Below are positions 33,564 to 42,621 of a stretch of DNA of 64,000 bases, piece by piece. Numbering within the stretch: the first letter of the stretch is position 1; every line of letters starts with the position of its first letter. The stretch lies in the NCBI RefSeq assembly GCF_017876315.1, contig NZ_JAGINU010000001.1:2232001-2296000 (forward strand), given 5' to 3'. The notes below the pieces were generated by a model. It made no database searches and had not been told where the DNA came from. It saw only the letters and a program-made list of their open reading frames with translations. Position numbers and translations under genes: made by a program. The DNA is from Pseudonocardia parietis. Lineage in GTDB: Bacteria; Actinomycetota; Actinomycetes; Mycobacteriales; Pseudonocardiaceae.

Positions 33564-34792
33564 GACCTGTGGCGGGAGCCGGCCTGCCGGGCGGTACGGG
33601 CGCGGCAACGGTCCGACCGGCGCGGCTCCACTATGTGGACTCGATACGGATCGCCCTGTCGGCCCTGGTGATCCTTCACCACGCCGCACAGGCGTACGGG
33701 CCACGGGACTGGTGGTACGTCGAGGGGCAGCCGACGGCGCAGTGGATCGAGGATTTTGCCGTTCTCAACGCCCCGTTCAAGATGAGTCTCTTCTTCCTGG
33801 TCGCGGCGCTCTTTCTGCCGGCCGCCGTGGACCGCCGCAGGGAGCGTCCCTATCTCGGACCGCGGTTGAGAAAGCTGGGCGGACCGATCCTCGTCGGATT
33901 CTTCCTGCTGATCCCGGTCTTGATGTACGCCTACTATCTGAACTTCCGAGAGCACGGACCGATCGGATTCGGGGACTACTACTGGACCGTCTATCTCGGC
34001 GAGGGTGCTGAACCGGAGGAGTGGAGCGGTCCGATCTGGCCGGATCGTCAGTTCGGGCATCTCTGGTTCATCCAACACCTGCTGGTCTACTCGCTGGTCT
34101 ATCTGGTGTGGCGTGCGGTAGCCGACCGGATCCGCATCCGTCGCGGCCTACCCGCTACGCCAGGCGTCCGTCGCACGCCGGAGAGGATCGGCGGGCTCGC
34201 GGTGCTCGGCTTCGCCGTGATCGTGGCGGTCGGCACCGCCGCCCTACGGATCTGGTACCCGGTCGACGAGTGGGTGCCGGTCGCAGAGATCATCCAGACC
34301 GAGCCGGCCGACCTGGCTCAGCACCTCCCGTTCGTGATCGTCGGCGTCCTGGCCTACCGCAGGGGCTGGCTGGAGACGATCCGGCCTCGCGTCGCCTACG
34401 CCTGGCTCACGGCCGCTGCCGCATTGAGCGCCGGCTACGTCATCTTCCGTGAGCCACTGACCGGATTCTTCGCCTGGAGCGGCGCCAACACCGGCCAGTT
34501 CGCGTGGGCCGGCTACGAGACCGTGCTGTGCGTGGGATTCGCGCTCGGAATGCTGGTGTTCTTCCGCGACCACGTGCGCGGTACCGGCAGACTGCAGCGT
34601 GCCGCCGCGAACGCCACGTTCGCGATCTACCTGATCCATCTTCCCATCGTGGTCGGTCTTCACTACCTGGCGCGCGACGTCGAGCTCGACGCCACCGGCC
34701 GCTTCCTGCTCGTCGCAGGGCTCGGTTTCCTGCTCAGCGTCGCGGCCGCTCTGGTCCTTCGCCGAACGCCGGTGATCCGCGCGATCCTGTGA
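33554..34792 (+). CDS. Acyltransferase 3 family membrane protein
   Basis: 412 aa from ATG 33554. Begins with the family block LHYVDSIRIALSALVILHHA, whose His/Arg are typical of acyltransferase-3 (OafA/YrhL/Nrg) proteins, followed by about ten transmembrane helices, FGHLWFIQHLLVYSLVYLVW, and a terminal FAIYLIHLPIVVGLHYLARD. Transfers acyl groups to extracellular or membrane carbohydrates or antibiotics. A start at 33386 would place both operators inside the coding region. Followed after 16 bp by a TetR gene. Confidence 0.85.
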   Translation: MWTGPVAGAGLPGGTGAATVRPARLHYVDSIRIALSALVILHHAAQAYGPRDWWYVEGQPTAQWIEDFAVLNAPFKMSLFFLVAALFLPAAVDRRRERPYLGPRLRKLGGPILVGFFLLIPVLMYAYYLNFREHGPIGFGDYYWTVYLGEGAEPEEWSGPIWPDRQFGHLWFIQHLLVYSLVYLVWRAVADRIRIRRGLPATPGVRRTPERIGGLAVLGFAVIVAVGTAALRIWYPVDEWVPVAEIIQTEPADLAQHLPFVIVGVLAYRRGWLETIRPRVAYAWLTAAAALSAGYVIFREPLTGFFAWSGANTGQFAWAGYETVLCVGFALGMLVFFRDHVRGTGRLQRAAANATFAIYLIHLPIVVGLHYLARDVELDATGRFLLVAGLGFLLSVAAALVLRRTPVIRAIL

Positions 34793-34808
34793 TGATTAGG
34801 CTCCCAGC

Positions 34809-35414
34809 GTGGCACCCCCCGCCAGACCGAACCGCGGCGACGCCCGCGCCGCGCTCGTCGCCGCAGGACGCAATCTCTTCGCGCTACAGGGATACGACGC
34901 CACCACGACCCGCCAGATCGCCGCCGAGGCAGCGGTGTCCCATGCACTGCTCCGCTACCACTTCTCCACCAAGGCCGGCCTACGCGACGCGGTCGACGAG
35001 GACGTGCTCGGCTCCTTCGCCGACGCAGTGGCGTCAGCCCGCGAGGAAGGCATCGAACACGGCTCCCTGGCCGAGGTCGGCCGCGCGACAGCACTCCTGT
35101 TCGGCGCGGACCGTGAGCGGCGACGCTACGTACGACGAGTCCTGATCGACGGCGACGATCGCGCCGCCGCGCTGCTGACCCGCCTTGTTGCAGGCGCCGA
35201 ACGGGAAGTCGAACGACTGCTGCCCCAGCCCAGTACGTTGCCGCCGCAGGAGCGCAGTTGGGCGACCTACCAGATACTCTTCCTGATCCTCGGGCCGCTC
35301 CTGCTCGAACCGGCCCTGCACACCGTCCTGGGCGACGACCCGTTCGCACCGGAGACCCTCGCGGAACGAAGCAAGGCCAACCAGCGACTGCTGCGACACG
35401 GCTTGCTCGCGTGA
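34809..35414 (+). CDS. TetR-family transcriptional regulator
   Basis: 201 aa from GTG 34809. N-terminal HTH (ALVAAGRNLFALQGYDATTT, RQIAAEAAVSHALLRYHFST, residues 14-54), then a helical ligand-binding domain. Probably co-transcribed with the acyltransferase and autoregulated through the paired palindromes at 33509-33563. Confidence 0.9.
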   Translation: MAPPARPNRGDARAALVAAGRNLFALQGYDATTTRQIAAEAAVSHALLRYHFSTKAGLRDAVDEDVLGSFADAVASAREEGIEHGSLAEVGRATALLFGADRERRRYVRRVLIDGDDRAAALLTRLVAGAEREVERLLPQPSTLPPQERSWATYQILFLILGPLLLEPALHTVLGDDPFAPETLAERSKANQRLLRHGLLA

Positions 35415-35615
35415 GAAAGTGACAGCGGAGCCGACGCACGGCGCCCTACACCCGGCGCAGATCGAAGCGGTAGGTCGAACCGCTCCAGCGCTTGAATGCA
35501 CTCGTCGCCACCGTTTTCACTGCCCACCCAGAATGAAGCTGTGGCGGCTACGGCACTCATGATCGCCGCTCGAACCCGCGACGATGACCAGGACCAGCCC
35601 TCACGTCGACCGAGC

Positions 35616-35824
35616 TCAGTCGGACGGGTGGACCGCCCAGCCGGGCATCGGGGGGAACGGCGCGAGGCGGTAGGCCGGAGGTTCGGTGCCGCGCAAGTGA
35701 CGAGCGAGGTAGTTCCAGGTGCGCCGTGTGACGTAGTGGAAGCGGCCGTGGAAGTTGTGCTCGACGCCGGGAATGACGAGCATGTCGATGTCGGCTTCGA
35801 TGAGCAGGAGCTTGCCGGGCAGTC
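35616..35824 (-). pseudogene. C-terminal remnant of an S9 prolyl oligopeptidase
   Basis: One frame reads LPGKLLLIEADID then MLVIPGVEHNFHGRFHYVTR, ending RGTEPPAYRL and a Trp-containing tail. This is the end of an S9 family alpha/beta-hydrolase peptidase with an internal deletion: the strand that should carry the catalytic Asp runs straight into the block with the catalytic His. No start, no N-terminal part. Confidence 0.6.
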
Positions 35825-35827
35825 CCC

Positions 35828-36994
35828 TCAGCCGGCCAGGTCGGCCATGAGCGAGTACAGATCAGCCTTACCTTCGAACCCGATGCCGGGCAGGTCCGGC
35901 ATCGTGATGTATCCGTCCTCGACCACGACGCCATCGGGGAACCCGCCGAAGGGCTGGAAGAGGTCCGGATAGGACTCGTTGCCGCCCAGGCCGAGGCCTG
36001 CGGCGATGTTGAGGGACATCTGGTGCCCACCGTGTGGGATGCACCGGGTCGGCGACCAGTCGTGCTCGCGGAGCATGTCGAGGATGCGCACGTACTCGAC
36101 GAGCCCGTAGCTCAGCGCGCAGTCGAACTGCAGCCAGTCCTTGTCCCGGCGCAGCCCGCCGTAGCGGATGAGGTTGCGGGCGTCCTGCATGGAGAACAGG
36201 TCCTCTCCCGTCGCGAGCGGCGGGTCGTAGACGGCCGCGACCTCGGCCTGGAGTGCGAAGTCGAGCGGGTCGCCCGGCTCCTCGTACCAGAACAGGTCGT
36301 ACGGGGCGAGCACCTCGGCGTAGCGCAGGGCCGTGGCCCGGTCGAACCGGCCGTTGGCGTCGACGGCGAGGCGTTGACCGGGCCCGAGGACGTCGAGGAC
36401 GGCCTCGATCCGCCGCCGGTCGGTGTCGAGGTCGGCGCCACCGATCTTCTGCTTCACGACCGTGTACCCGCGGTCGGTGTAGCTGCGCATCTCGTCCTGC
36501 AGCGCCGCGAGGTCCTGGCCAGGGTGGTAGTACCCGCCGGCCGCGTAGACGAAGATCCGCCGGTCGGGCTCTCCGCTCCCGTACCGCTCGGCGAGCAGCT
36601 GGAACAGGGGCTTGCCCTCGATCTTCGCGACGGCGTCCCAGACCGCCATGTCGATCGTGCCGATCGCGACGGAGCGCTCGCCGTGCCCGCCGGGCTTCTC
36701 GTTCCTCATCATCGCCGCCCACACGGCGGCGGGGTCGAGGTTGTCCCCGGTGCCGTCGAGCAAGGTCGACGGGTCGGTCTCGAGCACCCGCGGGATGAAG
36801 CGCTCGCGCATCATCGACCCCTGGCCGTAGCGGCCGTTGGAGTTGAACCCGTACCCGACGACCGGCCTGCCGTCGCGGACGACGTCGGTGACCACGGCGA
36901 CGAGGCTGAGCGTCATCCGGCTGAAGTCGATGTAGGCGTTGCGAATCGGAGAGCTGATCGGGAACGTCCGCTCGCGGATGTCGACGATCTTCAT
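35828..36994 (-). CDS. tarD: D(-)-tartrate dehydratase (enolase superfamily)
   Basis: 388 aa from ATG 36994, overlapping the upstream dehydrogenase stop by 4 bp. Its sequence closely follows the characterised Bradyrhizobium japonicum TarD as I remember it (PISSPIRNAYIDF, NEKPGGHGERSVA, CIPHGGHQMSLN). Active-site residues fall one position before the TarD numbering: Lys183 of the KxK motif, metal ligands Asp212, Glu238 and Glu264, and His321. Converts D-tartrate to oxaloacetate by dehydration. Last gene of the tartrate operon. Confidence 0.88.
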   Translation of the reverse strand: MKIVDIRERTFPISSPIRNAYIDFSRMTLSLVAVVTDVVRDGRPVVGYGFNSNGRYGQGSMMRERFIPRVLETDPSTLLDGTGDNLDPAAVWAAMMRNEKPGGHGERSVAIGTIDMAVWDAVAKIEGKPLFQLLAERYGSGEPDRRIFVYAAGGYYHPGQDLAALQDEMRSYTDRGYTVVKQKIGGADLDTDRRRIEAVLDVLGPGQRLAVDANGRFDRATALRYAEVLAPYDLFWYEEPGDPLDFALQAEVAAVYDPPLATGEDLFSMQDARNLIRYGGLRRDKDWLQFDCALSYGLVEYVRILDMLREHDWSPTRCIPHGGHQMSLNIAAGLGLGGNESYPDLFQPFGGFPDGVVVEDGYITMPDLPGIGFEGKADLYSLMADLAG

Positions 36995-38070
36995 CGGGCC
37001 GCCACCTCCCGCTCGAGTGCCGTGAGGAGTTCGGCGGTGACCTCCTGCGTCGACGCGGTCCCGCCCAGGTCGGGGGTGCGCACCCCGGTCTCGGCGAGGA
37101 CGTGGGAGACCGCGCCCATGACCGCAGCGGCAGCATCGGCGTGGCCGAGGTGCTCGAGCATCATCGCCCCGGCCCAGACCTGACCGATCGGGTTGGCCCG
37201 CCCGGTGCCGGCGATGTCGGGGGCGGAGCCGTGGACGGGCTCGAACATCGACGGGAACTCGCGCTCGGGGTTGAGGTTGGCCGACGGCGCGAAGCCGATG
37301 CTGCCGATGATCGCCGCCCCGATGTCGGTGAGGATGTCGCCGAAGAGGTTCGAGGCGACGACGACGTCGAACCGGGTCGGGTCGAGCACGAACAGGGCCG
37401 CGAGGGCGTCGATGTGGTACTCGCTCGTCTCGACCCCGGGATGCTCGGCGCCGAGCTCGCGGAAGATCTGATCCCAGAACGGCATCGAGTGGATGATCCC
37501 GTTGGACTTCGTCGCCGAGGCGAGCCGGCCCTTCCGGCTCCGGGCGAGGTCGAACGCGTAGCGCATGACCCGTTCGACGCCGCGGCGGGTGAAGACGGCC
37601 TCCTGGATCGCCACCTCGTCCGGGGTGCCGCGGTAGAGGCGCCCGCCGACCTCGGAGTACTCGCCCTCGTTGTTCTCCCGGACGACGACGAAGTCGAGGC
37701 CGCCCTCGGGGACCTCCCGCAGCGGGCTGTCGATGCCGGGCAGGAGGGTGACGGGCCGGAGGTTGACGTACTGGCGGAAGGCCCGGCGGATCGGGATGAG
37801 CAGTCCCCACAGGGAGACGTGGTCGGGCACCCCCGGGTAGCCGACGGCGCCGAGGAAGATCTGGTCGTGCTCGCGCAGGATGTCGAGCCCGTCCTCGGGC
37901 ATCATCCGCCCGGTGCGGGCGTAGTACTCGCACGACCACTCGAGTTCTGTCCATTCGAGCCGGATCCCGAAGTGGCTCCCGGCGCGCTCGAGTACGTCCA
38001 GGGCGGCGGGTACGACCTCGGTGCCGATGCCGTCGCCGGCGATGGTGGCGATCCGGTATCTCGTGTCCAT
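36991..38070 (-). CDS. Tartrate/D-malate dehydrogenase (IMDH-like family), copy 1
   Basis: 359 aa. IYR/ttuC-type beta-decarboxylating dehydrogenase: N-terminal IATIAGDGIGTEVVPAAL, substrate loop SLWGLLIPIRR, VVRENNEGEYSEVGG, the catalytic Lys-Asp region SNLFGDILTDIGAA and the NAD-binding C-terminal FEPVHGSAPDIAGTGRANPI. Acts on tartrate, D-malate or meso-tartrate with NAD. Located between the dehydratase and tctB, 4-bp overlap with tarD; a second paralogue lies at 41304. Confidence 0.88.
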   Translation of the reverse strand: MDTRYRIATIAGDGIGTEVVPAALDVLERAGSHFGIRLEWTELEWSCEYYARTGRMMPEDGLDILREHDQIFLGAVGYPGVPDHVSLWGLLIPIRRAFRQYVNLRPVTLLPGIDSPLREVPEGGLDFVVVRENNEGEYSEVGGRLYRGTPDEVAIQEAVFTRRGVERVMRYAFDLARSRKGRLASATKSNGIIHSMPFWDQIFRELGAEHPGVETSEYHIDALAALFVLDPTRFDVVVASNLFGDILTDIGAAIIGSIGFAPSANLNPEREFPSMFEPVHGSAPDIAGTGRANPIGQVWAGAMMLEHLGHADAAAAVMGAVSHVLAETGVRTPDLGGTASTQEVTAELLTALEREVAAR

Positions 38071-38170
38071 GGGTGTGTCTCCTCGGGGGCCGGTGGGCGC
38101 GACGACGGCGCCGCGCGGGGGCAGCCGGAGCGGCCCCGCGTCGGTGGTGTGCCGCAGGGGGTCGGTCTGC

Positions 38171-38638
38171 TCAGAACTCCAGGTCGGGGAGGCGGACGTA
38201 GAGCACCTCGGTGAAGATCAGGTAGAAGGTGGTGACGACGACGACCGCGACGATGACGTCGAGGAGGATGCCGCGCAGGGTCGGCCGCTCGGTGCGCATG
38301 AGCACCGCCATGAGGACGAAGAAGACGACCCCGCCGACGAGGTAGCCCAGGTACGGCAGGGCCGCGACCCATGCGGTGAGGAGCGCGACGGCGAGCACGA
38401 GCCCGCGCACCGGCAGCCGCTCCTCCAGCTCGGTGTCGCCGCCGACCGGCCGGCGCAGCAGCCCGAGGACGAGGAGAACGAGCCCGAAGACCCCCAGGGC
38501 GATGATGACCGGGTCGGCGAACGTCCCCCCGTACTGGGTCGTGTAGCTGCGCTGGAGCCAGAAGACGGCGGCGACGGCGACGGTCAGGACGGCGACGGCG
38601 ATGTTGATCTTGTCGTTGAGCGTGGCGGGTCTGGCCAT
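38171..38638 (-). CDS. tctB: Tripartite tricarboxylate transporter, small membrane subunit TctB
   Basis: 155 aa with four hydrophobic helices, the TctB size and layout; starts 1 bp after the tctA stop. With TctA it forms the membrane channel. Confidence 0.85.
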   Translation of the reverse strand: MARPATLNDKINIAVAVLTVAVAAVFWLQRSYTTQYGGTFADPVIIALGVFGLVLLVLGLLRRPVGGDTELEERLPVRGLVLAVALLTAWVAALPYLGYLVGGVVFFVLMAVLMRTERPTLRGILLDVIVAVVVVTTFYLIFTEVLYVRLPDLEF

Positions 38639-38639
38639 G

Positions 38640-40193
38640 TCAGTCCTTCCTCAGCGTCTCGTCGGGGGCCGCGTCGGCCGGCTCGTCGGCTCGACGGGAC
38701 CGCCGCTGGCGCCGCGCTCGCACGAGCGGCCAGACGAGCGAGACGACCGTGAGGGCGATGAGGGCGAGGCTGAGAGGGCGGTTGAAGAACGTCAGCCACG
38801 GCTGCGGCTCGCCCTGCGCGGTGAGCAGGCCCTGGACGAGCCCGGTCTCGGCGATCGAGCCGAGGATGAGCCCGAGGACGATCGGCGCGGCGCTGATGCC
38901 CGCAAGAGACAGGAAGTAGGCGAGGACGCCGAGGACGAGCATGATGACGACGTCGACGACGGAGGTGCGCACCGCGTACGCGCCGACGATCGTCAGCACC
39001 GTGATGCCAGGCGCGAGGTACCGGGCGGGCATCGCGACGACGCCGCGCTGGAGGGCGCGCCCGCCGATGAGGCCGACCGGGACCATCATGACCGCGGAGA
39101 TGGCCAGGGCGATGATGAAGGTGTAGACGAGGTCGCCGGAGGCGGTGAACAGCTCGGCGCCGGGGCGTAGCCCGTGCAGGAGCAGGACACCGATGATGAT
39201 GGCGTCCGGCGGGGTGCCGGGCACGCCGAGCGTCAGGGTCGGGATCATCCCGGCACCGACCGTGGCGTTGTTCGCGGACTCGGCGGCGACGACGCCGTCG
39301 ACCTCACCCTTGCCGTAGGTCTCGGGGTGTTTGGAGGACCGCTTCGCCTCGTTGTAGGCGACGAGGTTGGCGATGCTGCCGCCTGCGCCGGGCAGGATGC
39401 CCGTGATCGTGCCGATGATGCTCGAGCGGATGAGGTTGAACGGCGTGGAGAAGATCCGCCGGATCATCGGCCAGAGCTTCTCGCGGTGCTCGCGCTCGTC
39501 GATCATCTGCGCCTCGCGGCCCTTGCGGGCGACGAGCCGGATGACCTCGGGGATCGTGAAGAGCCCGACCATGGCGGGTACGAGCGGGATGCCGCCCTGG
39601 AGCATCGGCTCGCCGAAGGTGAACCGGACCTCGCCGCCGACCGGGGCGACGCCGATGGTGGCGAGCAGGAGGCCGAAGACGCCGCCGATGAGGCCCTTGA
39701 CGAGCGAGCCGGAGGCCATCGAGATGATGATCGTCAGGCCGAAGATCGCGATCCAGAAGTACTCCTGGGGACCGAACTGCAGCGAGAAGTCGGCGAGCGG
39801 CGGCGCGAGGAAGATGAGGGCGACGACGCCGATGAGGCCGCCGACGAGCGAGCCCATCGTCGCGCCGACGACAGCCAGCTCGCTCTTGCCCTTCTTCGTC
39901 ATCTGGTAGCCCTCGAGGGCTGTCGCGACCGACGACGGTGTTCCTGGCGCGTTCACGAGGATGGCGGTGAACGACCCGCCGTAGATGGCGCCCATGTAGA
40001 AGGCGCCGAGGAGTACGAGGGCCCGGGTGGGCTCCATGACGAACGTGAACGGGACGAGCAGCGCCAGGCCCATCGTCGCGCTGAGGCCGGGCATGGCGCC
40101 GATTGCCATTCCCGCGGCGGTGCCGACGAGAACGAGCAGCAGCATCGACGGCGCCAGGTTGGCGAGGACTCCGCTGCCGAGGAGGTCGAGCAT
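38640..40193 (-). CDS. tctA: Tripartite tricarboxylate transporter, large membrane subunit TctA
   Basis: 517 aa, about 12 helices, with the conserved family segments MAIGAMPGLSATMGLALLVP and GILPGAGGSIANLVAYNEAK. Works with TctB and the periplasmic-type binding protein TctC. Context (tartrate enzymes) indicates a C4-dicarboxylic hydroxyacid substrate such as tartrate. Confidence 0.93.
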   Translation of the reverse strand: MLDLLGSGVLANLAPSMLLLVLVGTAAGMAIGAMPGLSATMGLALLVPFTFVMEPTRALVLLGAFYMGAIYGGSFTAILVNAPGTPSSVATALEGYQMTKKGKSELAVVGATMGSLVGGLIGVVALIFLAPPLADFSLQFGPQEYFWIAIFGLTIIISMASGSLVKGLIGGVFGLLLATIGVAPVGGEVRFTFGEPMLQGGIPLVPAMVGLFTIPEVIRLVARKGREAQMIDEREHREKLWPMIRRIFSTPFNLIRSSIIGTITGILPGAGGSIANLVAYNEAKRSSKHPETYGKGEVDGVVAAESANNATVGAGMIPTLTLGVPGTPPDAIIIGVLLLHGLRPGAELFTASGDLVYTFIIALAISAVMMVPVGLIGGRALQRGVVAMPARYLAPGITVLTIVGAYAVRTSVVDVVIMLVLGVLAYFLSLAGISAAPIVLGLILGSIAETGLVQGLLTAQGEPQPWLTFFNRPLSLALIALTVVSLVWPLVRARRQRRSRRADEPADAAPDETLRKD

Positions 40194-40222
40194 GGGACTT
40201 CCTTCCGCGCGGCCGGAGACCG

Positions 40223-41197
40223 TCAGAGCATGCCGAGGCGCTCGAAGAGGCCCTGGTAGACCGCCTTGCGCTCCTGCGTGAACGTGGTGGCCTCCGCGGG
40301 TCCCATGTTCTCCAGGACGAACAGCTGCTCCTTGAACTGCGCGATGAGTTCGGGGTCCTTGTTGATCTCCGCGAACGTGGCGGCGAGCTTGTCGACGATC
40401 GCGTCGGGGGTCTCCGGCGGGACGGCGACGCCGCGGTAGGCGCCTTCGACGAGGTCGATGCCCTGCTGGGTGAAGGTCGGGTGGTTCTCCAGGCCCTCCA
40501 TCGGCGCCTCGGTGGCGATGCCGAGGACGCGGATCTGGTCACCGAGCTGACCGATCATCGGGGTGTACGTCATGAGCGCGTCGACGTGCCCACCGAGCAA
40601 CGCCGGCACCGCGGCGCCGGTCCCGGAGAACGGCGTGTAGGTCGTCTCGATGCCCGCCTCGTCGTTGAGCAGGAGGGTGCCGATGTGGTTGGCGCTGAAG
40701 TCGCCGGAGCCGCCGACCGAGATCGCGCCGGGGTTCGCCTTCGCCGCGGCGATGAAGTCGTCGAGCGTCTGGTACTCGCTGTCGGCGGGGACGGCGAGGA
40801 TGTTCGGCGTCGACTGGAAGATGTAGACCTGCTTGAGCTCCTCGGTCTCGTATCCGGCGTCCTCGCGCATCATCGGCTGGAGGATGATGTGGGGCAGGTT
40901 GTGGCCCATGATCGTGTAGCCGTCGGGCTCCGTGCGGGTCAGCTCCGACCATGCGAGCGCGCCACCGGCGCCCGGCTGGTAGGAGATCGACACCTCGGTG
41001 CCGAGAGCCTCCTGGAGCGGCGCTTGCTGCAGGCGCGCGGTGATGTCGGACTCGCCGCCGGCATCGAAGGCGAGGACGTAGTCGATCGGACGTTCGGGAT
41101 AGGCAGCGGGGTCGTCACCACCGCCGATGCCGCCGCAGGCGGTGATCATGGCGCTGACGAGGAGGACGGGTAGGGCGGTCTTGGCGAAGCGCTTCAT
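40223..41197 (-). CDS. tctC: Tripartite tricarboxylate transporter substrate-binding lipoprotein TctC
   Basis: 324 aa. Lipoprotein signal (MKRFAKTALPVLLVSAM then ITAC with Cys about residue 21) and the TctC/Bug fold: YPERPIDYVLAFDAGGESD, GSGDFSANHIGTLLL and a C-terminal VAVPPETPDAIVDKLAATF. Captures the substrate outside the membrane for TctAB. First transport gene of the operon. Confidence 0.92.
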   Translation of the reverse strand: MKRFAKTALPVLLVSAMITACGGIGGGDDPAAYPERPIDYVLAFDAGGESDITARLQQAPLQEALGTEVSISYQPGAGGALAWSELTRTEPDGYTIMGHNLPHIILQPMMREDAGYETEELKQVYIFQSTPNILAVPADSEYQTLDDFIAAAKANPGAISVGGSGDFSANHIGTLLLNDEAGIETTYTPFSGTGAAVPALLGGHVDALMTYTPMIGQLGDQIRVLGIATEAPMEGLENHPTFTQQGIDLVEGAYRGVAVPPETPDAIVDKLAATFAEINKDPELIAQFKEQLFVLENMGPAEATTFTQERKAVYQGLFERLGML

Positions 41198-41303
41198 CGG
41201 ATCCTCCGTTGGATCGTGCGTCGCGTGGTTCGTCGGTGCGGTTCGTCGGTGCTGTCGATCGCGTCATCGACCACCTCGCCGGCGCGGCAGCCCTGTCGGC
41301 GGG

Positions 41304-42425
41304 TTATCGGGCGGCGGCGGCCTCCGAGCGACTGGTGCCGGCGGGCTCGCGTAGGGCTGCGACGAGCGCCGACGTGACGTCGTCGGTCGTGGCCGACCCG
41401 CCGAGGTCCTTTGTCAAGGTGCCCGCGGCGGTGGTGGCGTCGATCGCGGCGCGCACGGCGTCGGCGACCTCGGGATGGCCGAGGTGGTCGAGCATGAGCG
41501 CGCCGCTGGCGACAGCACCGATCGGATTGGCGACGCCGCGCCCGGTGATGTCGGGAGCCGAGCCGTGGACGGGCTCGAACATCGAGGGGTAGCGCCGCTC
41601 GGGATTGAGATTGGCGCTGGCGGCGATCCCGAGGCTGCCGGCGAGGGCGCTGCCGAGGTCGGAGAGGATGTCGGCGTTGAGGTTCGAGGCGACGACCACG
41701 GAAAGGCTCTCCGGGTTGAGGACGAACCGGGCGGCCATCGCGTCGACGAGGACGGACTCCGTCTCGACGTCCGGGTAGTCGGCGGCGACGCGGCGGAAGA
41801 CGTCGTCCCACAGGACCATGCCGTACTGCTGGGCGTTGGACTTCGTCACGCTCGCGACCTTCTTGCGGTCGCGGGTGCGGGCCAGGTCGAAGGAGAACCG
41901 CATGATTCGCTCGCAGCCCGTCTCCGTGAACAGCGAGCTCTGGATGGCGACCTCGCCACCCTCGCGGGCGGAGAAGTTGCGCCCCCCGAGCCCGGCGTAC
42001 TCGCCCTCGCTGTTCTCGCGGACGACCACCCAGTCGAGGTCGGCCGAGTCGGCCTTGCGCATCGGAGAGGTCACACCGGGGTGGAAGACGACCGGGCGGA
42101 CGTTCGCCCACTGGTCGAAGCCCTGGCAGATCGCCAAGCGCAGGCCCCACAAGCTCACGTGGTCGGGCACCCCGGGCCAGCCGACGGCGCCGAAGTAGAT
42201 CCCGTCGAAGTCCTTGAGGGTCTCCAGGCCGTCATCGGGCATCATCCGGCCGGTCCGGCCGTAGTGGTCCGAGCCCCAGGGGAACTCGGTCCACTCGAAC
42301 GTGAAGTCCTCGCCGACGACGCGGGCGGCCGCGTCGAGGACGGCGCAGCCGGCGTGGACGACCTCGCACCCGACGCCGTCGCCCGGGATCGTCGCGATCC
42401 GGTAGGTGTGTGCAGTGCTGGGCAT
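41304..42425 (-). CDS. Tartrate/D-malate dehydrogenase (IMDH-like family), copy 2
   Basis: 373 aa from ATG 42425. Same family as the protein at 36991 with IATIPGDGVGCEVVHAG, VSLWGLRLAICQG, VVRENSEGEYAGLGG, SNLNADILSDLGSA and FEPVHGSAPDITGRGVANPI. The two copies differ throughout, so they are old paralogues, perhaps for different tartrate stereoisomers. First gene of the leftward operon and divergent from the LysR gene. Confidence 0.88.
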   Translation of the reverse strand: MPSTAHTYRIATIPGDGVGCEVVHAGCAVLDAAARVVGEDFTFEWTEFPWGSDHYGRTGRMMPDDGLETLKDFDGIYFGAVGWPGVPDHVSLWGLRLAICQGFDQWANVRPVVFHPGVTSPMRKADSADLDWVVVRENSEGEYAGLGGRNFSAREGGEVAIQSSLFTETGCERIMRFSFDLARTRDRKKVASVTKSNAQQYGMVLWDDVFRRVAADYPDVETESVLVDAMAARFVLNPESLSVVVASNLNADILSDLGSALAGSLGIAASANLNPERRYPSMFEPVHGSAPDITGRGVANPIGAVASGALMLDHLGHPEVADAVRAAIDATTAAGTLTKDLGGSATTDDVTSALVAALREPAGTSRSEAAAAR

Positions 42426-42505
42426 CGTGTCTCCGGTTCGGCTGGGGCGGTCCGGAAACAGAGTGAAGCGGTGCGGCGCGGCCGTGTCCAAGACCAACAT
42501 TCGAT

Positions 42506-42535
42506 ACCATCGATAGGCTGCGACTATCCGATGGT
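42506..42535. promoter_or_regulatory. Inverted repeat in the tartrate/LysR divergent promoter region
   Basis: ACCATCGATAG (42506-42516) pairs with CTATCCGATGGT (42524-42535) with one bulged base. It sits in the 196-bp gap between the copy-2 dehydrogenase and the LysR gene, about 85 bp from each start, the expected binding place for the LysR regulator. Confidence 0.5.
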
Positions 42536-42621
42536 GCCGACAGGGCGGCCGGCGTCCTGACGAGCCCCGGTCCGGCGTCGAATCACATAGGTTGCACCGC
42601 ATCAACCGGTAGCGTGCCGGC

